DNA from: Streptomyces cyaneogriseus subsp. noncyanogenus
Lineage (GTDB): Bacteria; Actinomycetota; Actinomycetes; Streptomycetales; Streptomycetaceae
Assembly (NCBI RefSeq): GCF_000931445.1
Contig: NZ_CP010849.1
Coordinates: 682,001 to 746,000, forward strand
Reading direction: 5' to 3'
Length of the DNA stretch: 64,000 nt
Position 1 is the stretch's first letter, and the number at the start of each line of letters is the position of its first letter. Under the pieces are notes generated by a model. The model searched no databases and was not told where the DNA came from. It saw only the letters and a program-made list of their open reading frames with translations. A program made the position numbers and the translations under genes. Below, in pieces: positions 19,868-30,141 of the stretch.

Positions 19868-20836
19868 ATGGCCCTGTTCGACCTTCCGCTCGAGGAACTC
19901 CGGACGCACCGCAGCGCGTCCACGGAGCCCGAGGACTTCGACGCGTTCTGGTCCAAGACCCTCCAGGAAGCCCGCGAGCACGACCTCGACGCCCGTTTCG
20001 AGCCGGTGGACACCGGCCTGACCACGGTGCAGGTCTACGACGTGACGTTCGCCGGGTTCGGCGGCCACCCCGTCAAGGGCTGGCTGATCCTGCCCGCCGG
20101 GGCGCGCGAACCGCTGCCGGTGGTCGTGGAGTTCATCGGCTACGGAGGCGGGCGCGGTCTGCCCCACGAGCACCTGCTGTGGGCCTCCACGGGCCGGGCG
20201 CACTTCGTGATGGACACCCGCGGCCAGGGCAGCGCCTGGGGCGGCGGGGGCGGCACCGCGGACCCGGCCGGCGGCGCTCCGGCGTACCCCGGTTTCATGA
20301 CCCGCGGCATCGACGCGCCGGAGCACTACTACTACCGCCGCGTCTTCACGGACGCCGTGCGGGCCGTCGAGGCGGCCCGTTCCCACCCGTTGACCGACGC
20401 CGCGCGTACGGTGGTCACCGGTGTCAGCCAGGGCGGCGGCATCACCGTCGCGGTCGGCGGGCTGGTGCCTGATCTGGCGGCCGTCGCGCCCGACGTGCCG
20501 TTCCTGTGCGACTTCCCGCGGGCGACGACGCTCACCGACCGGCACCCCTACCGGGAGATCGGTCTGTACCTGAAGACGCACCGGGGCCGCACGCAGGACG
20601 CGCTGCGCACCCTGTCCTACTTCGACGGCGTGCACTTCGCGGCGCGCGGGCGGGCGCCCGCGCTGTTCTCGACGGCCCTGGAGGACCAGACCTGCCCGCC
20701 CTCGACGGTCTTCGCGGCCTTCAACGCCTGGGCGCACGAGGACAAGACGATCGAGGTGTACGACTTCAACGACCACGAGGGCGGCGGACCGTTCCAGGAG
20801 GCCGCCAAGGTGCGCTGGCTGCCGTCCTACGCCTAG
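19868..20836 (+). CDS. Acetyl xylan esterase/cephalosporin-C deacetylase family
   Basis: A 322-residue cytoplasmic alpha/beta hydrolase of carbohydrate esterase family 7, which removes acetyl groups from short acetylated xylo-oligosaccharides and other small esters. The family opening (ALFDLPLEELRTHR), GRAHFVMDTRGQGSAWGGG, the nucleophile in VSQGGGITVAVGG, the acid in LEDQTCPPST and the histidine in DFNDHEGGG are all present. There is no signal peptide, as expected for CE7. ATG 19868 has AAAGGCGG upstream. The TAG stop is fused to a dispersed repeat. Confidence 0.92.
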   Translation: MALFDLPLEELRTHRSASTEPEDFDAFWSKTLQEAREHDLDARFEPVDTGLTTVQVYDVTFAGFGGHPVKGWLILPAGAREPLPVVVEFIGYGGGRGLPHEHLLWASTGRAHFVMDTRGQGSAWGGGGGTADPAGGAPAYPGFMTRGIDAPEHYYYRRVFTDAVRAVEAARSHPLTDAARTVVTGVSQGGGITVAVGGLVPDLAAVAPDVPFLCDFPRATTLTDRHPYREIGLYLKTHRGRTQDALRTLSYFDGVHFAARGRAPALFSTALEDQTCPPSTVFAAFNAWAHEDKTIEVYDFNDHEGGGPFQEAAKVRWLPSYA

Positions 20837-21030
20837 GGTCTTTCGTTCGGAGGCCGGATCAGGGAGCGGGGTCTGGTGCCGTGCCTCGCAAGGCGGAGGA
20901 GGGCGCCATGGCGGAGCCATGGCAACCGACGACAACGCGGCGGTGGGGGTCCCTCCCGCGCGAGCGAAGCCGAGCGTGGGGGAAGGGTGCCAGACCCCCG
21001 CGAGCCCGGCATGATCCGAACGAGAGGCCC
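20834..21030. repeat. Dispersed imperfect inverted repeat
   Basis: The left arm starts at the TAG stop of the esterase gene (TAGGGTCTTTCGTTCGG). The right arm (about 21012-21030, TGATCCGAACGAGAGGCCC) is its near reverse complement. Inner segments also pair: GCGGGGTCTGGTGCC with GGTGCCAGACCCCCGC, and CCATGG-CGGAG-CCATGG at the centre-left. A second arm-like copy is at 14671. Similar long stem structures are scattered in Streptomyces genomes. It fills most of the 328-nt gap before the next gene; no ORF in it is convincing. Confidence 0.65.
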
Positions 21031-21164
21031 CGAGTCCGCGCCCGGCCTGCGGTCCGGCCGCGGCGATGGGCTTCCGTCCGGTCCGACCAGTCGGTACGTT
21101 CGGAGCCGCCCGGGCCGCGCCGTCGCCGCCCGGGACGGTCACGGCTGACGATGGAGGGGGCCCC

Positions 21165-22331
21165 ATGTCCGGGCGCGAGGCACAGGTTCACGGTCATTGC
21201 GATCCGCGGTTCTCGGCGGTGCGCACGGCGTTCGAGGAGAACTTCCGCGACCGCGGCGAGCTGGGCGCCGCCGTGACCGTCCTGGTGGACGGCGTGACGG
21301 TGGTGGACCTGTGGGGCGGCTGGGCCGACGCGGCCCGCACCCGGCCGTGGCAGCGGGATACCCTGGTCAATGTGTGGTCGACGACGAAGGGCCCGGTCGC
21401 GCTGTGCGCCCACCTCCTGGCCGACCGGGGGCTGCTGGACCTCGACGCGCCGGTCGCCGCCTACTGGCCGGAGTTCGCCGCGGCCGGCAAGGAGAAGGTC
21501 CTCGTACGGCATCTGCTGTCCCACCGCGCCGGGCTGTGCGGGCTGCGGGAGCCGCATTCCGCCGCGCAGTTGTACGACTGGGAGCTGACCACGGGGCGTC
21601 TGGCGGCCATGGAGCCCTGGTGGGAGCCGGGGACCCGGTCGGGCTACCACGCGCTGACCTACGGCCATCTGGTCGGCGAGGTGGTGCGGCGGGTCTCCGG
21701 GCTGAGGCCCGGGGCCTTCCTGGAGCGGGAGGTGACCGGCCCGCTGGGCCTCGACTTCACCATCGGCCTGCCGGAGGAGGACTCCGGCCGGGCGGCGGAG
21801 CTGGTGCCGCCGCCCGCCCCGCCCGCCGGTGAACGGGCGGGCCTGCGCGCGCGGCTGACGCCCGCGGCCCTGGCCGCGCTGGCCAATCCCGCGGTGGGGG
21901 CGGCCGAGGCGGGCACGCCCGAGTGGCGGGCCGCGGAGATCCCGGCCGCCAACGGGCACGGCACCGCGCGGGCCGTCGCCGCGCTGTACGGCGTCTTCGC
22001 GGGCCGCGGCTCGTACGACGGACGCCGTTTCCTGTCCCCGCAGGCCGCCGAGCGGGTCCGCGAGGGGCAGGGCGCCTGCCGCGATCTGGTCATCGGCGCC
22101 GGGTTCGAGGGCGAGACGGAGGCCGGGCTCGGGCTGTGGCTCAGTGGCCCGAACGGCTCGTACGGGCCCAATCCGCGGGCCTTCGGGCACGACGGCTTCG
22201 GCGGGTCCTGCGGGCTGGCGGACCCGGAGGCCGGGGTGTCGATCGGTTACGTGATGAACCGGATGGGGCCGCGCATCGCCGACGACCCCAGGAAGATGGC
22301 GCTGGTGGACGCCGTCTACCGCGCCCTGTGA
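21165..22331 (+). CDS. Serine beta-lactamase-fold esterase (class C-like)
   Basis: A 388-residue cytoplasmic hydrolase of the beta-lactamase/EstB family. The S-x-x-K nucleophile motif is in VWSTTKGPVA, the second motif tyrosine is in SGYHALTYGHLVGEV, and the C-terminal H-x-G-like motif is FGHDGFGGSCGLAD. No signal peptide is seen, so it is more likely an esterase or carboxylesterase than a secreted beta-lactamase or PBP. ATG 21165 follows GATGGAGGGGG. It is separated from the upstream esterase by the dispersed repeat and ends in a strong hairpin. Confidence 0.88.
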   Translation: MSGREAQVHGHCDPRFSAVRTAFEENFRDRGELGAAVTVLVDGVTVVDLWGGWADAARTRPWQRDTLVNVWSTTKGPVALCAHLLADRGLLDLDAPVAAYWPEFAAAGKEKVLVRHLLSHRAGLCGLREPHSAAQLYDWELTTGRLAAMEPWWEPGTRSGYHALTYGHLVGEVVRRVSGLRPGAFLEREVTGPLGLDFTIGLPEEDSGRAAELVPPPAPPAGERAGLRARLTPAALAALANPAVGAAEAGTPEWRAAEIPAANGHGTARAVAALYGVFAGRGSYDGRRFLSPQAAERVREGQGACRDLVIGAGFEGETEAGLGLWLSGPNGSYGPNPRAFGHDGFGGSCGLADPEAGVSIGYVMNRMGPRIADDPRKMALVDAVYRAL

Positions 22332-22332
22332 C

Positions 22333-22389
22333 GGGCGGCGGTGCCGGACCCTCCCCGGCCGGTCCGGGCCGGTCCGGTACCGCCCGCCC
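22333..22389 (+). terminator. Hairpin terminator of the esterase gene
   Basis: GGGCGGCGGTGCCGGACC (22333-22350) pairs with GGTCCGGTACCGCCCGCCC (22371-22389) with one bulge and one mismatch. Nothing further is seen in the gap to 22620. Confidence 0.65.
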
Positions 22390-22620
22390 CCACGTCCGGA
22401 CCGTTCCCCTCGGGGCCTGCGCGTCCGACAGGTCCTGCGGTGTCATCGGGCGCGCGGGAGCGCCCCGGCCGATCGTGACCTGCCCGGAGCCGTCGGTGAA
22501 CGGCGGGCGCCGAGACGCCGGTTCGCGTACGCACCGCCGTCGTGGGCCGGTGCGGCGCGGCGGCGGCCGGGAGGCCGGCCCGGGGCGGGTGCCCAACCCG
22601 GGTGCGGGGAGCGCCCGGCG

Positions 22621-23349
22621 TCACCGCGCCGGACGCCGGGCCACGACCAGGCGGACGCGCGGGCTGCCGTCGCGCCGCCGCCCGAACTCCGGCAGCGCGT
22701 GCAGTTCCACCCGGAAACCGGCGCGCGTCAGCTCGCGGCGCACGTCGCTCGGCCTGAAGGTCCGGTAGTACATGACGAACGGCGGCCGCCACACGGCGTT
22801 GCGCACCCGCATCACCGCGTCGAAGCCCAGCAGCGCCCAGTACGCCGGCGAGCCCGGCCGGGGCGGGGCGACGAGCGGGAAGGCGAAGCGTCCGCCGGGC
22901 CGCAGCACCGAGCGGACCTGGGCGAACAGTCCCGGCAACTCGCGGGGCAGGAAGTGCCCGAACGCCCCGAAACTCACCACGAGATCGAACACGGGGGCGA
23001 ACGGCAGGGCGCGGGCGTCCGCGCGCACCCAGTGGACGCGCGGGCCGGCCGGCAGGGCGCGCCGCCGGGCGACGGCGAGCATGCCCGCGCTGAAGTCGAC
23101 GCCGGTGACGCTGTCCCGGCACACCCGTGCCGGCACCACGGTTCCGGCGCCGGTGCCGCAGCACAGGTCCAAGCCGTTGCCGAAGGGGCCCATCCGGGTC
23201 AGCGCCGCCGCGACGGCGTCCAGCACCGCGTCCGGCGTCCGGAACGGCGTATGGTCGAACTTCGGGGCGAGCAGGTCGTAGCCGCGCTCCACGGACGACA
23301 GGGCCTGGACGGCGAGTTCACGCAGGCCGGGGCCTTCGGGGCTGAACAT
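22621..23349 (-). CDS. Class I SAM-dependent methyltransferase
   Basis: A 242-residue small-molecule methyltransferase. A helical cap (1-45, YDLLAPKFDHTPFRTPDAVL) precedes the SAM fold with motif I LDLCCGTGAGTVVPA, the acidic loop TGVDFSAGMLAVARRRA, motif II DARALPFAPVFDLVVSFGAFGHF and LRPGGRFAFPL. A C-terminal insertion (YYRTFRPSDVRRELTRAGF) completes the fold. It faces the Rho gene divergently across about 400 nt. Substrate not identifiable. Confidence 0.85.
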   Translation of the reverse strand: MFSPEGPGLRELAVQALSSVERGYDLLAPKFDHTPFRTPDAVLDAVAAALTRMGPFGNGLDLCCGTGAGTVVPARVCRDSVTGVDFSAGMLAVARRRALPAGPRVHWVRADARALPFAPVFDLVVSFGAFGHFLPRELPGLFAQVRSVLRPGGRFAFPLVAPPRPGSPAYWALLGFDAVMRVRNAVWRPPFVMYYRTFRPSDVRRELTRAGFRVELHALPEFGRRRDGSPRVRLVVARRPAR

Positions 23350-23478
23350 CCGGCCAGCTTAAGGGAGCTCGCCCGGCCGGGCGGTCCGGCGGCGGTGCCG
23401 CTCACGGTGGCCTCCTCGGCCCCGGACGGTTTCCGGCCGAGCCGCTGCGCTCGCCCGCCGGGCCGCCACTCCCGGTGG

Positions 23479-23748
23479 TACAGTGCCATGGACACCCCTT
23501 TTTCCGCCCCCTTCGCGGGCGCCGGTGTCCGTTCTTCTCCTTTCTCTTCTTTCCTCGCTGCTCCGCCCGTCCTTCGCCGACCGGCGCAGCGCTTTCCCGC
23601 ACCACCTCGTGAGCAGGGCTCGTCCCGCCGTATCCGAGGTGCTGCCGTCTCCGCCGCGGAGGCGGGCGTCGACCGCCCTCCCGCCTGCGGATCTCCCCCC
23701 TCCCCCGCATGTCTCGTATCAGCCGTCCGTCGAAAGGACCGAACCCCC
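23479..23748 (+). promoter_or_regulatory. Pyrimidine-rich leader of the Rho paralogue
   Basis: TACAGT (23479-23484) could be a -10 box, giving a leader of about 260 nt that is markedly C/T-rich and G-poor, especially 23530-23577 (GTTCTTCTCCTTTCTCTTCT and what follows). This composition fits a Rho-utilisation (rut) region and hence autogenous control. A leader ORF (GTG 23483 to TGA 23752, 89 codons) ends on the ATGA of the rho start. An ATG at 23488 is in frame with rho and could alternatively give an 87-residue N-terminal extension. 23350-23478 shows nothing else. Confidence 0.45.
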
Positions 23749-24888
23749 ATGACCACCGCACTCGAACACCTCCCCGTCCGGCGTTCCGCGGCCGAGGCCG
23801 TCGCCGGCCTGCTCGACATCGACACCGGCGGGAAGGGGCACCTGCGCGCCGAGAACTGCCTGCCCTCGCCGGGCGACCCGCACCTGTCCCCCGCGCTGAT
23901 CCGCCGGTACGGGCTGCGCAAGGGCGATCTGGTCGAAGGCGTGCGCGGTGCCCGGCACACGCTGTCCGACGTCGTCGGGGTGAACGGGCGGGCGCCCGAC
24001 CGGCTCCGGGGCCGGGCCCACTTCCGTGACCTGACGCCGCTGCACCCCTCCCGGCGGCTGCGCCTGGAACACCCGGCGGCCGGGCTCACCGGGCGCGTCG
24101 CCGATCTGCTCACGCCGGTCGGCAAGGGGCAGCGCGGGCTGCTCGTGGCGCCGCCCAAGAGCGGCAAGACCGTCGTCCTCCAGCAGATCGCCGCGGCCGT
24201 CGCCGGCAATCATCCCGAGTGCCGGCTGATGGTGGTCCTGCTCGACGAGCGGCCGGAGGAGGTCACCGACATGCGCCGCTCGGTGCGGGGCGAGGTGTAC
24301 GCCTCGACGTTCGACCGCACTCCCCGGCAGCACATCGCCCTGGCCGACCTCGTCGTCGAACGGGCCAAGCGGCTGGTCGAGGCCGGTGAGGACGTCGTCG
24401 TCCTCCTCGACTCCCTGACCCGGCTGTGCCGGGCGCACAACAACGCCGCCGCCTCCGGCGGCCGTATCCTCAGCGGGGGTGTCGACGCCGCCGCGCTGCT
24501 CGGCCCCAAGCGGTTCTTCGGCGCCGCGCGGCAGACCGAGGAGGGCGGCTCGCTCACCATCCTCGCCACCGCCCTGGTGGAGACCGGCTCCCGCGCCGAC
24601 GACTTCTACTTCGAGGAGCTGAAGAGCACGGGCAACATGGAGCTCCGCCTGGACCGCGAACTCGCCGCCCGTCGCGTCTTCCCCGCCGTCGATCCGGAGA
24701 CCTCCGGCACCCGGCGCGAGGAACTCCTGCTGACCGCCGCCGAGTCGGCCGCGGCGCGGGGCCTGCGGCGGGCCCTGTCGGCCAGGGAGGGCCGGGCAGG
24801 GCTGGAGACACTGCTGGAGCGGATGCGGGCGACGCCGGACAACGCCACCCTCCTGCGGCTGATCCAGCCGACGCTGCCCGCCGCCTGA
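23749..24888 (+). CDS. Short transcription termination factor Rho paralogue
   Basis: A 379-residue RecA-fold RNA helicase/ATPase. The usual long Arg/Asn-rich insertion of actinobacterial Rho is missing. After a short N-terminus comes a cold-shock-like RNA-binding domain (about 20-105, GHLRAENCLPSPGDPHLSPA). The ATPase core follows: Walker A LLVAPPKSGKTVVLQQ, VVLLDERPEEVTDMRRSV, Walker B DVVVLLDSLTRLCRAHN, Q-loop GGRILSGGVDAAAL and R-loop SLTILATALVETGSRADD, all intact, so it should be an active helicase. ATG 23749 has AAAGGA 10 nt upstream. Streptomycetes also carry the long housekeeping Rho elsewhere, so this is inferred to be a second copy with a specialised or stress role. Confidence 0.88.
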   Translation: MTTALEHLPVRRSAAEAVAGLLDIDTGGKGHLRAENCLPSPGDPHLSPALIRRYGLRKGDLVEGVRGARHTLSDVVGVNGRAPDRLRGRAHFRDLTPLHPSRRLRLEHPAAGLTGRVADLLTPVGKGQRGLLVAPPKSGKTVVLQQIAAAVAGNHPECRLMVVLLDERPEEVTDMRRSVRGEVYASTFDRTPRQHIALADLVVERAKRLVEAGEDVVVLLDSLTRLCRAHNNAAASGGRILSGGVDAAALLGPKRFFGAARQTEEGGSLTILATALVETGSRADDFYFEELKSTGNMELRLDRELAARRVFPAVDPETSGTRREELLLTAAESAAARGLRRALSAREGRAGLETLLERMRATPDNATLLRLIQPTLPAA

Positions 24889-25018
24889 CACGGCCCCGCG
24901 TCACGGCCCGGAACCGCCCGTGCGCCGCCGCGGAGGCCGTGCGGCATCCGGGTGCCCCTGGGCGCCGACCGGCCCCGGCAGCACGGCGGCCGACGGCCCC
25001 CCTTCCTACGTTTGCCGC

Positions 25019-26206
25019 ATGAACGTCGGATTCCCTTCCCGGGTGGCCGCCTCCTCCTGCGCGCTGTGCGTCGCGGGCCTGCTGGTGCTCGCACCCGCCG
25101 CCCCGGCCGCCCGTACCCGGCCGCCGGACCCCGGCACACCCGCCGGGCCGGAAACGACGGGACCGCCGCCGTCCCCGCTGCACCGCTCCGGGACCCAGGT
25201 CCGGCCGCGTCCGGGCACGCCGGGGCCGCCGGCCGTCTCGGCCCTGTCCTGGGTGGTGGCCGACGCGCTCACCGGCGAGGTGCTCGCCGCCCACGACGCG
25301 CACCGGAGACTGCCGCCCGCCAGCACCCTGAAGATCCTGTTCGCCCTCGCGGTGCTCCCCGTGCTCCCGGGCGGCATCCGCCACACCGTGCGCGAGGAGG
25401 AGCTCGCGGGCATCGGGCCGGGCAGCAGCCTGGTGGGGGTCGCCGAGAACCGCACCTACCGGGTCACCGACCTGTGGCACGGCGTCTTCCTCGGCTCCGG
25501 CAACGACGCCGTGCGTGTCCTGTCCGCGCTGAGCGGCGGCCGGCGCGACACGATCGCCCGGATGCAGGCCGAGGCCCGGGAGCTGGGGGCGCACGACACA
25601 CGGGTGCTGTCGCCCGACGGCTACGACGAGCCGGGCCAGGTCTCCTCCGCGTACGACCTGGCGGTCTTCGGCCGCGCCGGGCTGCGCAACCCCGACTTCG
25701 CGCGGTACTGCGCCACGGTCGATGCCTACTTCCCCGGCCGCGACGGGGGGACGTACGGCATCCGCAACACCAACCGGCTGCTGACCGGAACCGACGGCGT
25801 GCGGCCGTACCCGGGGCTGATCGGGGTGAAGAACGGCTACACCGCCGGCGCCGGCAACACGCTCGTCGCCGCCGCCCGCCGCCGGACGCGCACCCTGGTG
25901 GTGAGCGTGATGAACCCGCGGACAGGCGGCGCCTCGGCGGTGTACGAGGAGGCCCGTGCCCTGCTCGACTGGGGCTTCCGGGCGGCGGGGCGGGTCGATC
26001 CGGTCGGGTCGCTGGACGCCCTGCGGGCCCGGCCGCCGGCGGGTCCGGGGCCGGTTTCCGGGGCGGTTCCCGTGGTCGCGGCACGACCGGGGCAGGACGG
26101 GCCGGGCTGGCCGGAGACAGGGTTGGTCGCGGGCGCGGCCGGGCTCGGCGCGGGCGCGGTGGTGGTGCTGCTGCGGCTCGCGGGCAGCCGGATCGAGCGG
26201 GAGTGA
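25019..26206 (+). CDS. D-alanyl-D-alanine carboxypeptidase (PBP, S11 family)
   Basis: A 395-residue low-molecular-weight penicillin-binding protein that trims the terminal D-Ala of peptidoglycan stem peptides outside the cell. A signal peptide (about 1-35) is followed by a Pro-rich stretch, then the S11 domain with S-x-x-K (PPASTLKILFA), S-x-N (LGSGNDAVRVL), PDGYDEPGQVSSAYD and the third box IGVKNGYTAGAGNTLV. The third box is KNG instead of the classical KTG. A C-terminal helix (GLVAGAAGLGAGAVVVLL) and a short basic tail anchor it. It is convergent with glutaminase, with 16 nt between the stops. Confidence 0.9.
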   Translation: MNVGFPSRVAASSCALCVAGLLVLAPAAPAARTRPPDPGTPAGPETTGPPPSPLHRSGTQVRPRPGTPGPPAVSALSWVVADALTGEVLAAHDAHRRLPPASTLKILFALAVLPVLPGGIRHTVREEELAGIGPGSSLVGVAENRTYRVTDLWHGVFLGSGNDAVRVLSALSGGRRDTIARMQAEARELGAHDTRVLSPDGYDEPGQVSSAYDLAVFGRAGLRNPDFARYCATVDAYFPGRDGGTYGIRNTNRLLTGTDGVRPYPGLIGVKNGYTAGAGNTLVAAARRRTRTLVVSVMNPRTGGASAVYEEARALLDWGFRAAGRVDPVGSLDALRARPPAGPGPVSGAVPVVAARPGQDGPGWPETGLVAGAAGLGAGAVVVLLRLAGSRIERE

Positions 26207-26222
26207 CCCGCCCCGCGTCCGG

Positions 26223-27160
26223 TCAGAAGATCGACAGGCCGGTCAGGGTGGTGAAGCGGTCCAGGGCGGCCACACCGGCCACCGAGTTGCCCCGCTCGTC
26301 GAGGCCGGGGCTCCAGACGCACAGCGTGCAGCGGCCGGGGACGACGGCGATGATGCCGCCGCCGACGCCGCTCTTGCCGGGCAGGCCCACCCGGTAGGCG
26401 AAGTCGCCCGCCGCGTCGTACGTCCCGCACGTCAGCATCACCGCGTTGACCTGCTTGGCCTGGCTGCGGCTGAGCAGCCGGGAGCCGTCGGCGCGGACGC
26501 CGTGCCGGGCCAGGAAGGTGGTGGCCAGGGCGAGGTCGGCGCACGACGCCGCGATGGAGCACTGGCGGAAGTACTGCTCCAGCAGGACCGGCACCGGGTT
26601 GTCGACGTTGCCGTAGGACGCCATGAAGTGGGCCAGGGCCGCGTTGCGGTCGCCGTGGGCGGACTCCGAGGCGGCGACCCCCTCGTCGAAGGCGAGGTCC
26701 GGGTTGCCGCTCTCGGCGCGCAGGAAGTCGAGCAGTTCACCGGCGGCGTCGCCGGTACGGGTGTGGAGGCGGTCGGTGACGACGAGGGCACCCGCGTTGA
26801 TGAACGGATTGCGCGGGATGCCGTTCTCGTACTCGAGCTGCACCAGGGAGTTGAAGGGGTTGCCGGAGGGCTCGCGGCCCACGTGCTCCCAGAGCTGGTC
26901 TCCCTCGCGGGCCAGGTCGAGGGCGAGGGTGAAGACCTTGGTGATGGACTGGGCCGAGAAGGGCTCCCGCCAGTCCCCCACGCCGTACACCGTGCCGTCG
27001 AGCTCGGCGACGGCCATGCCGAAGCGGCGCGGGTCGCGGGCGGCGAGCGCCGGGATGTAGTCGGCGGCCCGTCCGCGGCCGGGCGTGTGCTCGATCTCCT
27101 CGGCGATGCGCTCCAGGACCGGCTGGAAGGACGGGGACGAAGGGGACGCTGCCATGATCG

Positions 27161-27164
<4 letters not shown>
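26223..27164 (-). CDS. glsA: Glutaminase A
   Basis: A 313-residue serine-dependent glutaminase (L-Gln to L-Glu plus ammonia). Family marks are FSAQSITKVFTLAL with the S-x-x-K nucleophile, NPFINAGALVV, FDEGVAASES, SYGNVDNPVPVLLEQYFRQCS, VNAVMLTCGTYDAAGDFAYRVGLPGKSGVGGGI and GNSVAGVAAL. The start at 27164 is chosen because AAAGG lies 5 nt upstream and because it overlaps the aspartase stop as ATGA; an inner ATG at 27155 is less likely. It is the last gene of an operon with aspA. Confidence 0.93.
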
Positions 27165-28609
<1,445 letters not shown>

Positions 28610-29083
28610 GGCGGTACGGGTCTTCTCTCGGACGGGGGCGGGACGGTGGGGGTCGGGGGCGGGCCGCCGCGCGCGGGACAGCCGCGCGCGTCCCGGCGGG
28701 CGGACCCGGTGGCGGGCTGTGCCGGGGGCACGCACATGTGCTGCGGGGGCGGACCCGACTCCGTGAAGTCGACTCCCGCGGGTCCGACTCCGGCGCGAGC
28801 GCTGTGGCGGCGCGGGCCGGACCGGGGAGCGCGGACCCGGGCCGGGACCGGGCGCTTTCGCCCGGCGCGAGCGCTGTCACGGGCCCGTTGCCGGACTCGG
28901 GGCGCGCACCGGCCCAGGGCACGGGGCGGCCGTGGGCACGGGTCGGCTCAGAGCTCAAGCACCGGCCGGGCGCGGGCGGCGTCGCGGTGCGGGCCGGTCC
29001 GCGGGCTCAGACCGGCCCTGGCTCGGGCCGGTCCTAGGCTCGCGCCGGCCCGTTCCCGGGTCGGCGCGGGGCCTCGGCCGCGC
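28610..29083. other. GC-extreme gap between aspA and asparaginase
   Basis: No gene is supportable here. The stretch is low-complexity, rich in GGCCGG/GGACCG words. CGGCGCGAGCGCTGT occurs twice (28791-28805 and 28863-28877), and a small hairpin CGGGCG-CTTT-CGCCCG precedes the second copy. The aspA promoter must lie here if it is not read through from asparaginase; I cannot point to it. Confidence 0.5.
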
Positions 29084-30109
29084 TCAGCTCCGGGCCGGCG
29101 ACGGCTGCGGCGCGGCCGGGACGAGGGCGCCCACCGGCCGGACGCTGCCCACGGGGCGGCCTCCGCCGAGCACCTGCTCCCCGGCGAACGCGCCGAGCAG
29201 GGCGGGATCGACCCCGGCGTGGGCGAGCGCGGCGGCGGCGACCGGGACACGCGCCCGGTCGGCCCCGTCGGCGATCTTCACGGCGATGGCGCGGCCGTCG
29301 GGCAGCGCGGCGACCTGGACGCCTTCGAAGCCGTCCTTGGCGAGCAGCCCGGGGACGGCCCGCATCAGCGCGGCGACGTCCCGGCCGGAGCCGGAGGCCA
29401 TCTCGGCGTGCCCGCGCATCGCGTCCGCCACGCGGGCCTCGGGGGTGCCGGGCGCGGCCGTGGTGATACGGGCGGCGGCCCGGGCCAGGCCGGGCAGGGA
29501 GACCGCGAACAGGGGGGCGCCGCAGCCGTCGACGGTCACCTGGGCCACGCGCTGCCCGGTCAGGTCCTCGACGGTCTCGGCGATGGCCCGCTGGAGCGGG
29601 TGGGCGGGGTCGAGGTAGTCCTCCAGGGACCAGCCGTTGAGCTTGGCCGTCCAGAGCATCGCGGCGTGCTTGCCGGAGCAGTTCTGGGCGAGCCGGGAGG
29701 GCGGGCGGCCCTCGCGGACCCAGGTGTCCCGCACGGCCGGGCCGAAGGGCAGGTCGGGCACGTTGCGCAGGTGGTCCTCGGTGAGCCCGGCGAGTTCGAG
29801 GACGCGCCGGGTGCCGGCCAGATGGCGTTCCTCGCCGGAGTGGCTGGCGGCGGCGAGCGAGAGCAGCTCGCCGTCGAGCGGGAGACCGGCCCGCACCATG
29901 GCCACGGCCTGGACGGGCTTGAGCGCGGAGCGCGGGTAGAAGGCGGCCTCGGTGTCGCCGAGTGCGAACCGGACCCGGCCGTCCGGGTCGAGGACGACGA
30001 CGGAGCCGTAGTGCACGCCCTCGACGATCCCGGCGCGGACGAGGTGGGCGACGGGGGCGTGGAGCGGCTCGCGGACGAGGGGGGCGGGCGCGGGAGAGCT
30101 GGTGTACAT
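29084..30109 (-). CDS. L-asparaginase II family (Rhizobium etli AnsA type)
   Basis: A 341-residue cytoplasmic asparaginase of the R. etli type, which is unrelated to the E. coli enzymes and converts L-Asn to L-Asp plus ammonia. Family segments are VEGVHYGSVVVLDPDGRV, FYPRSALKPVQAVAMVRAGL, AAASHSGEERHL, QNCSGKHAAML with the catalytic Ser/Lys environment, VDGCGAPLFAVSLPGLARA and LLAKDGFEGVQVAALPDG. The start ATG 30109 lies 32 nt downstream of the GntR stop, and the ribosome site is weak (AGGCAG). The GntR regulator upstream probably controls it. Confidence 0.88.
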   Translation of the reverse strand: MYTSSPAPAPLVREPLHAPVAHLVRAGIVEGVHYGSVVVLDPDGRVRFALGDTEAAFYPRSALKPVQAVAMVRAGLPLDGELLSLAAASHSGEERHLAGTRRVLELAGLTEDHLRNVPDLPFGPAVRDTWVREGRPPSRLAQNCSGKHAAMLWTAKLNGWSLEDYLDPAHPLQRAIAETVEDLTGQRVAQVTVDGCGAPLFAVSLPGLARAAARITTAAPGTPEARVADAMRGHAEMASGSGRDVAALMRAVPGLLAKDGFEGVQVAALPDGRAIAVKIADGADRARVPVAAAALAHAGVDPALLGAFAGEQVLGGGRPVGSVRPVGALVPAAPQPSPARS

Positions 30110-30141
30110 CACTGCCTGGTGGTCGTGGGCCGGTATGCGGG

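Noticed and set aside
21066..21164. Longer N-terminus for the beta-lactamase-fold esterase
   Set aside because: The upstream codons are not protein-like, whereas ATG 21165 has a strong GGAGGGGG site.
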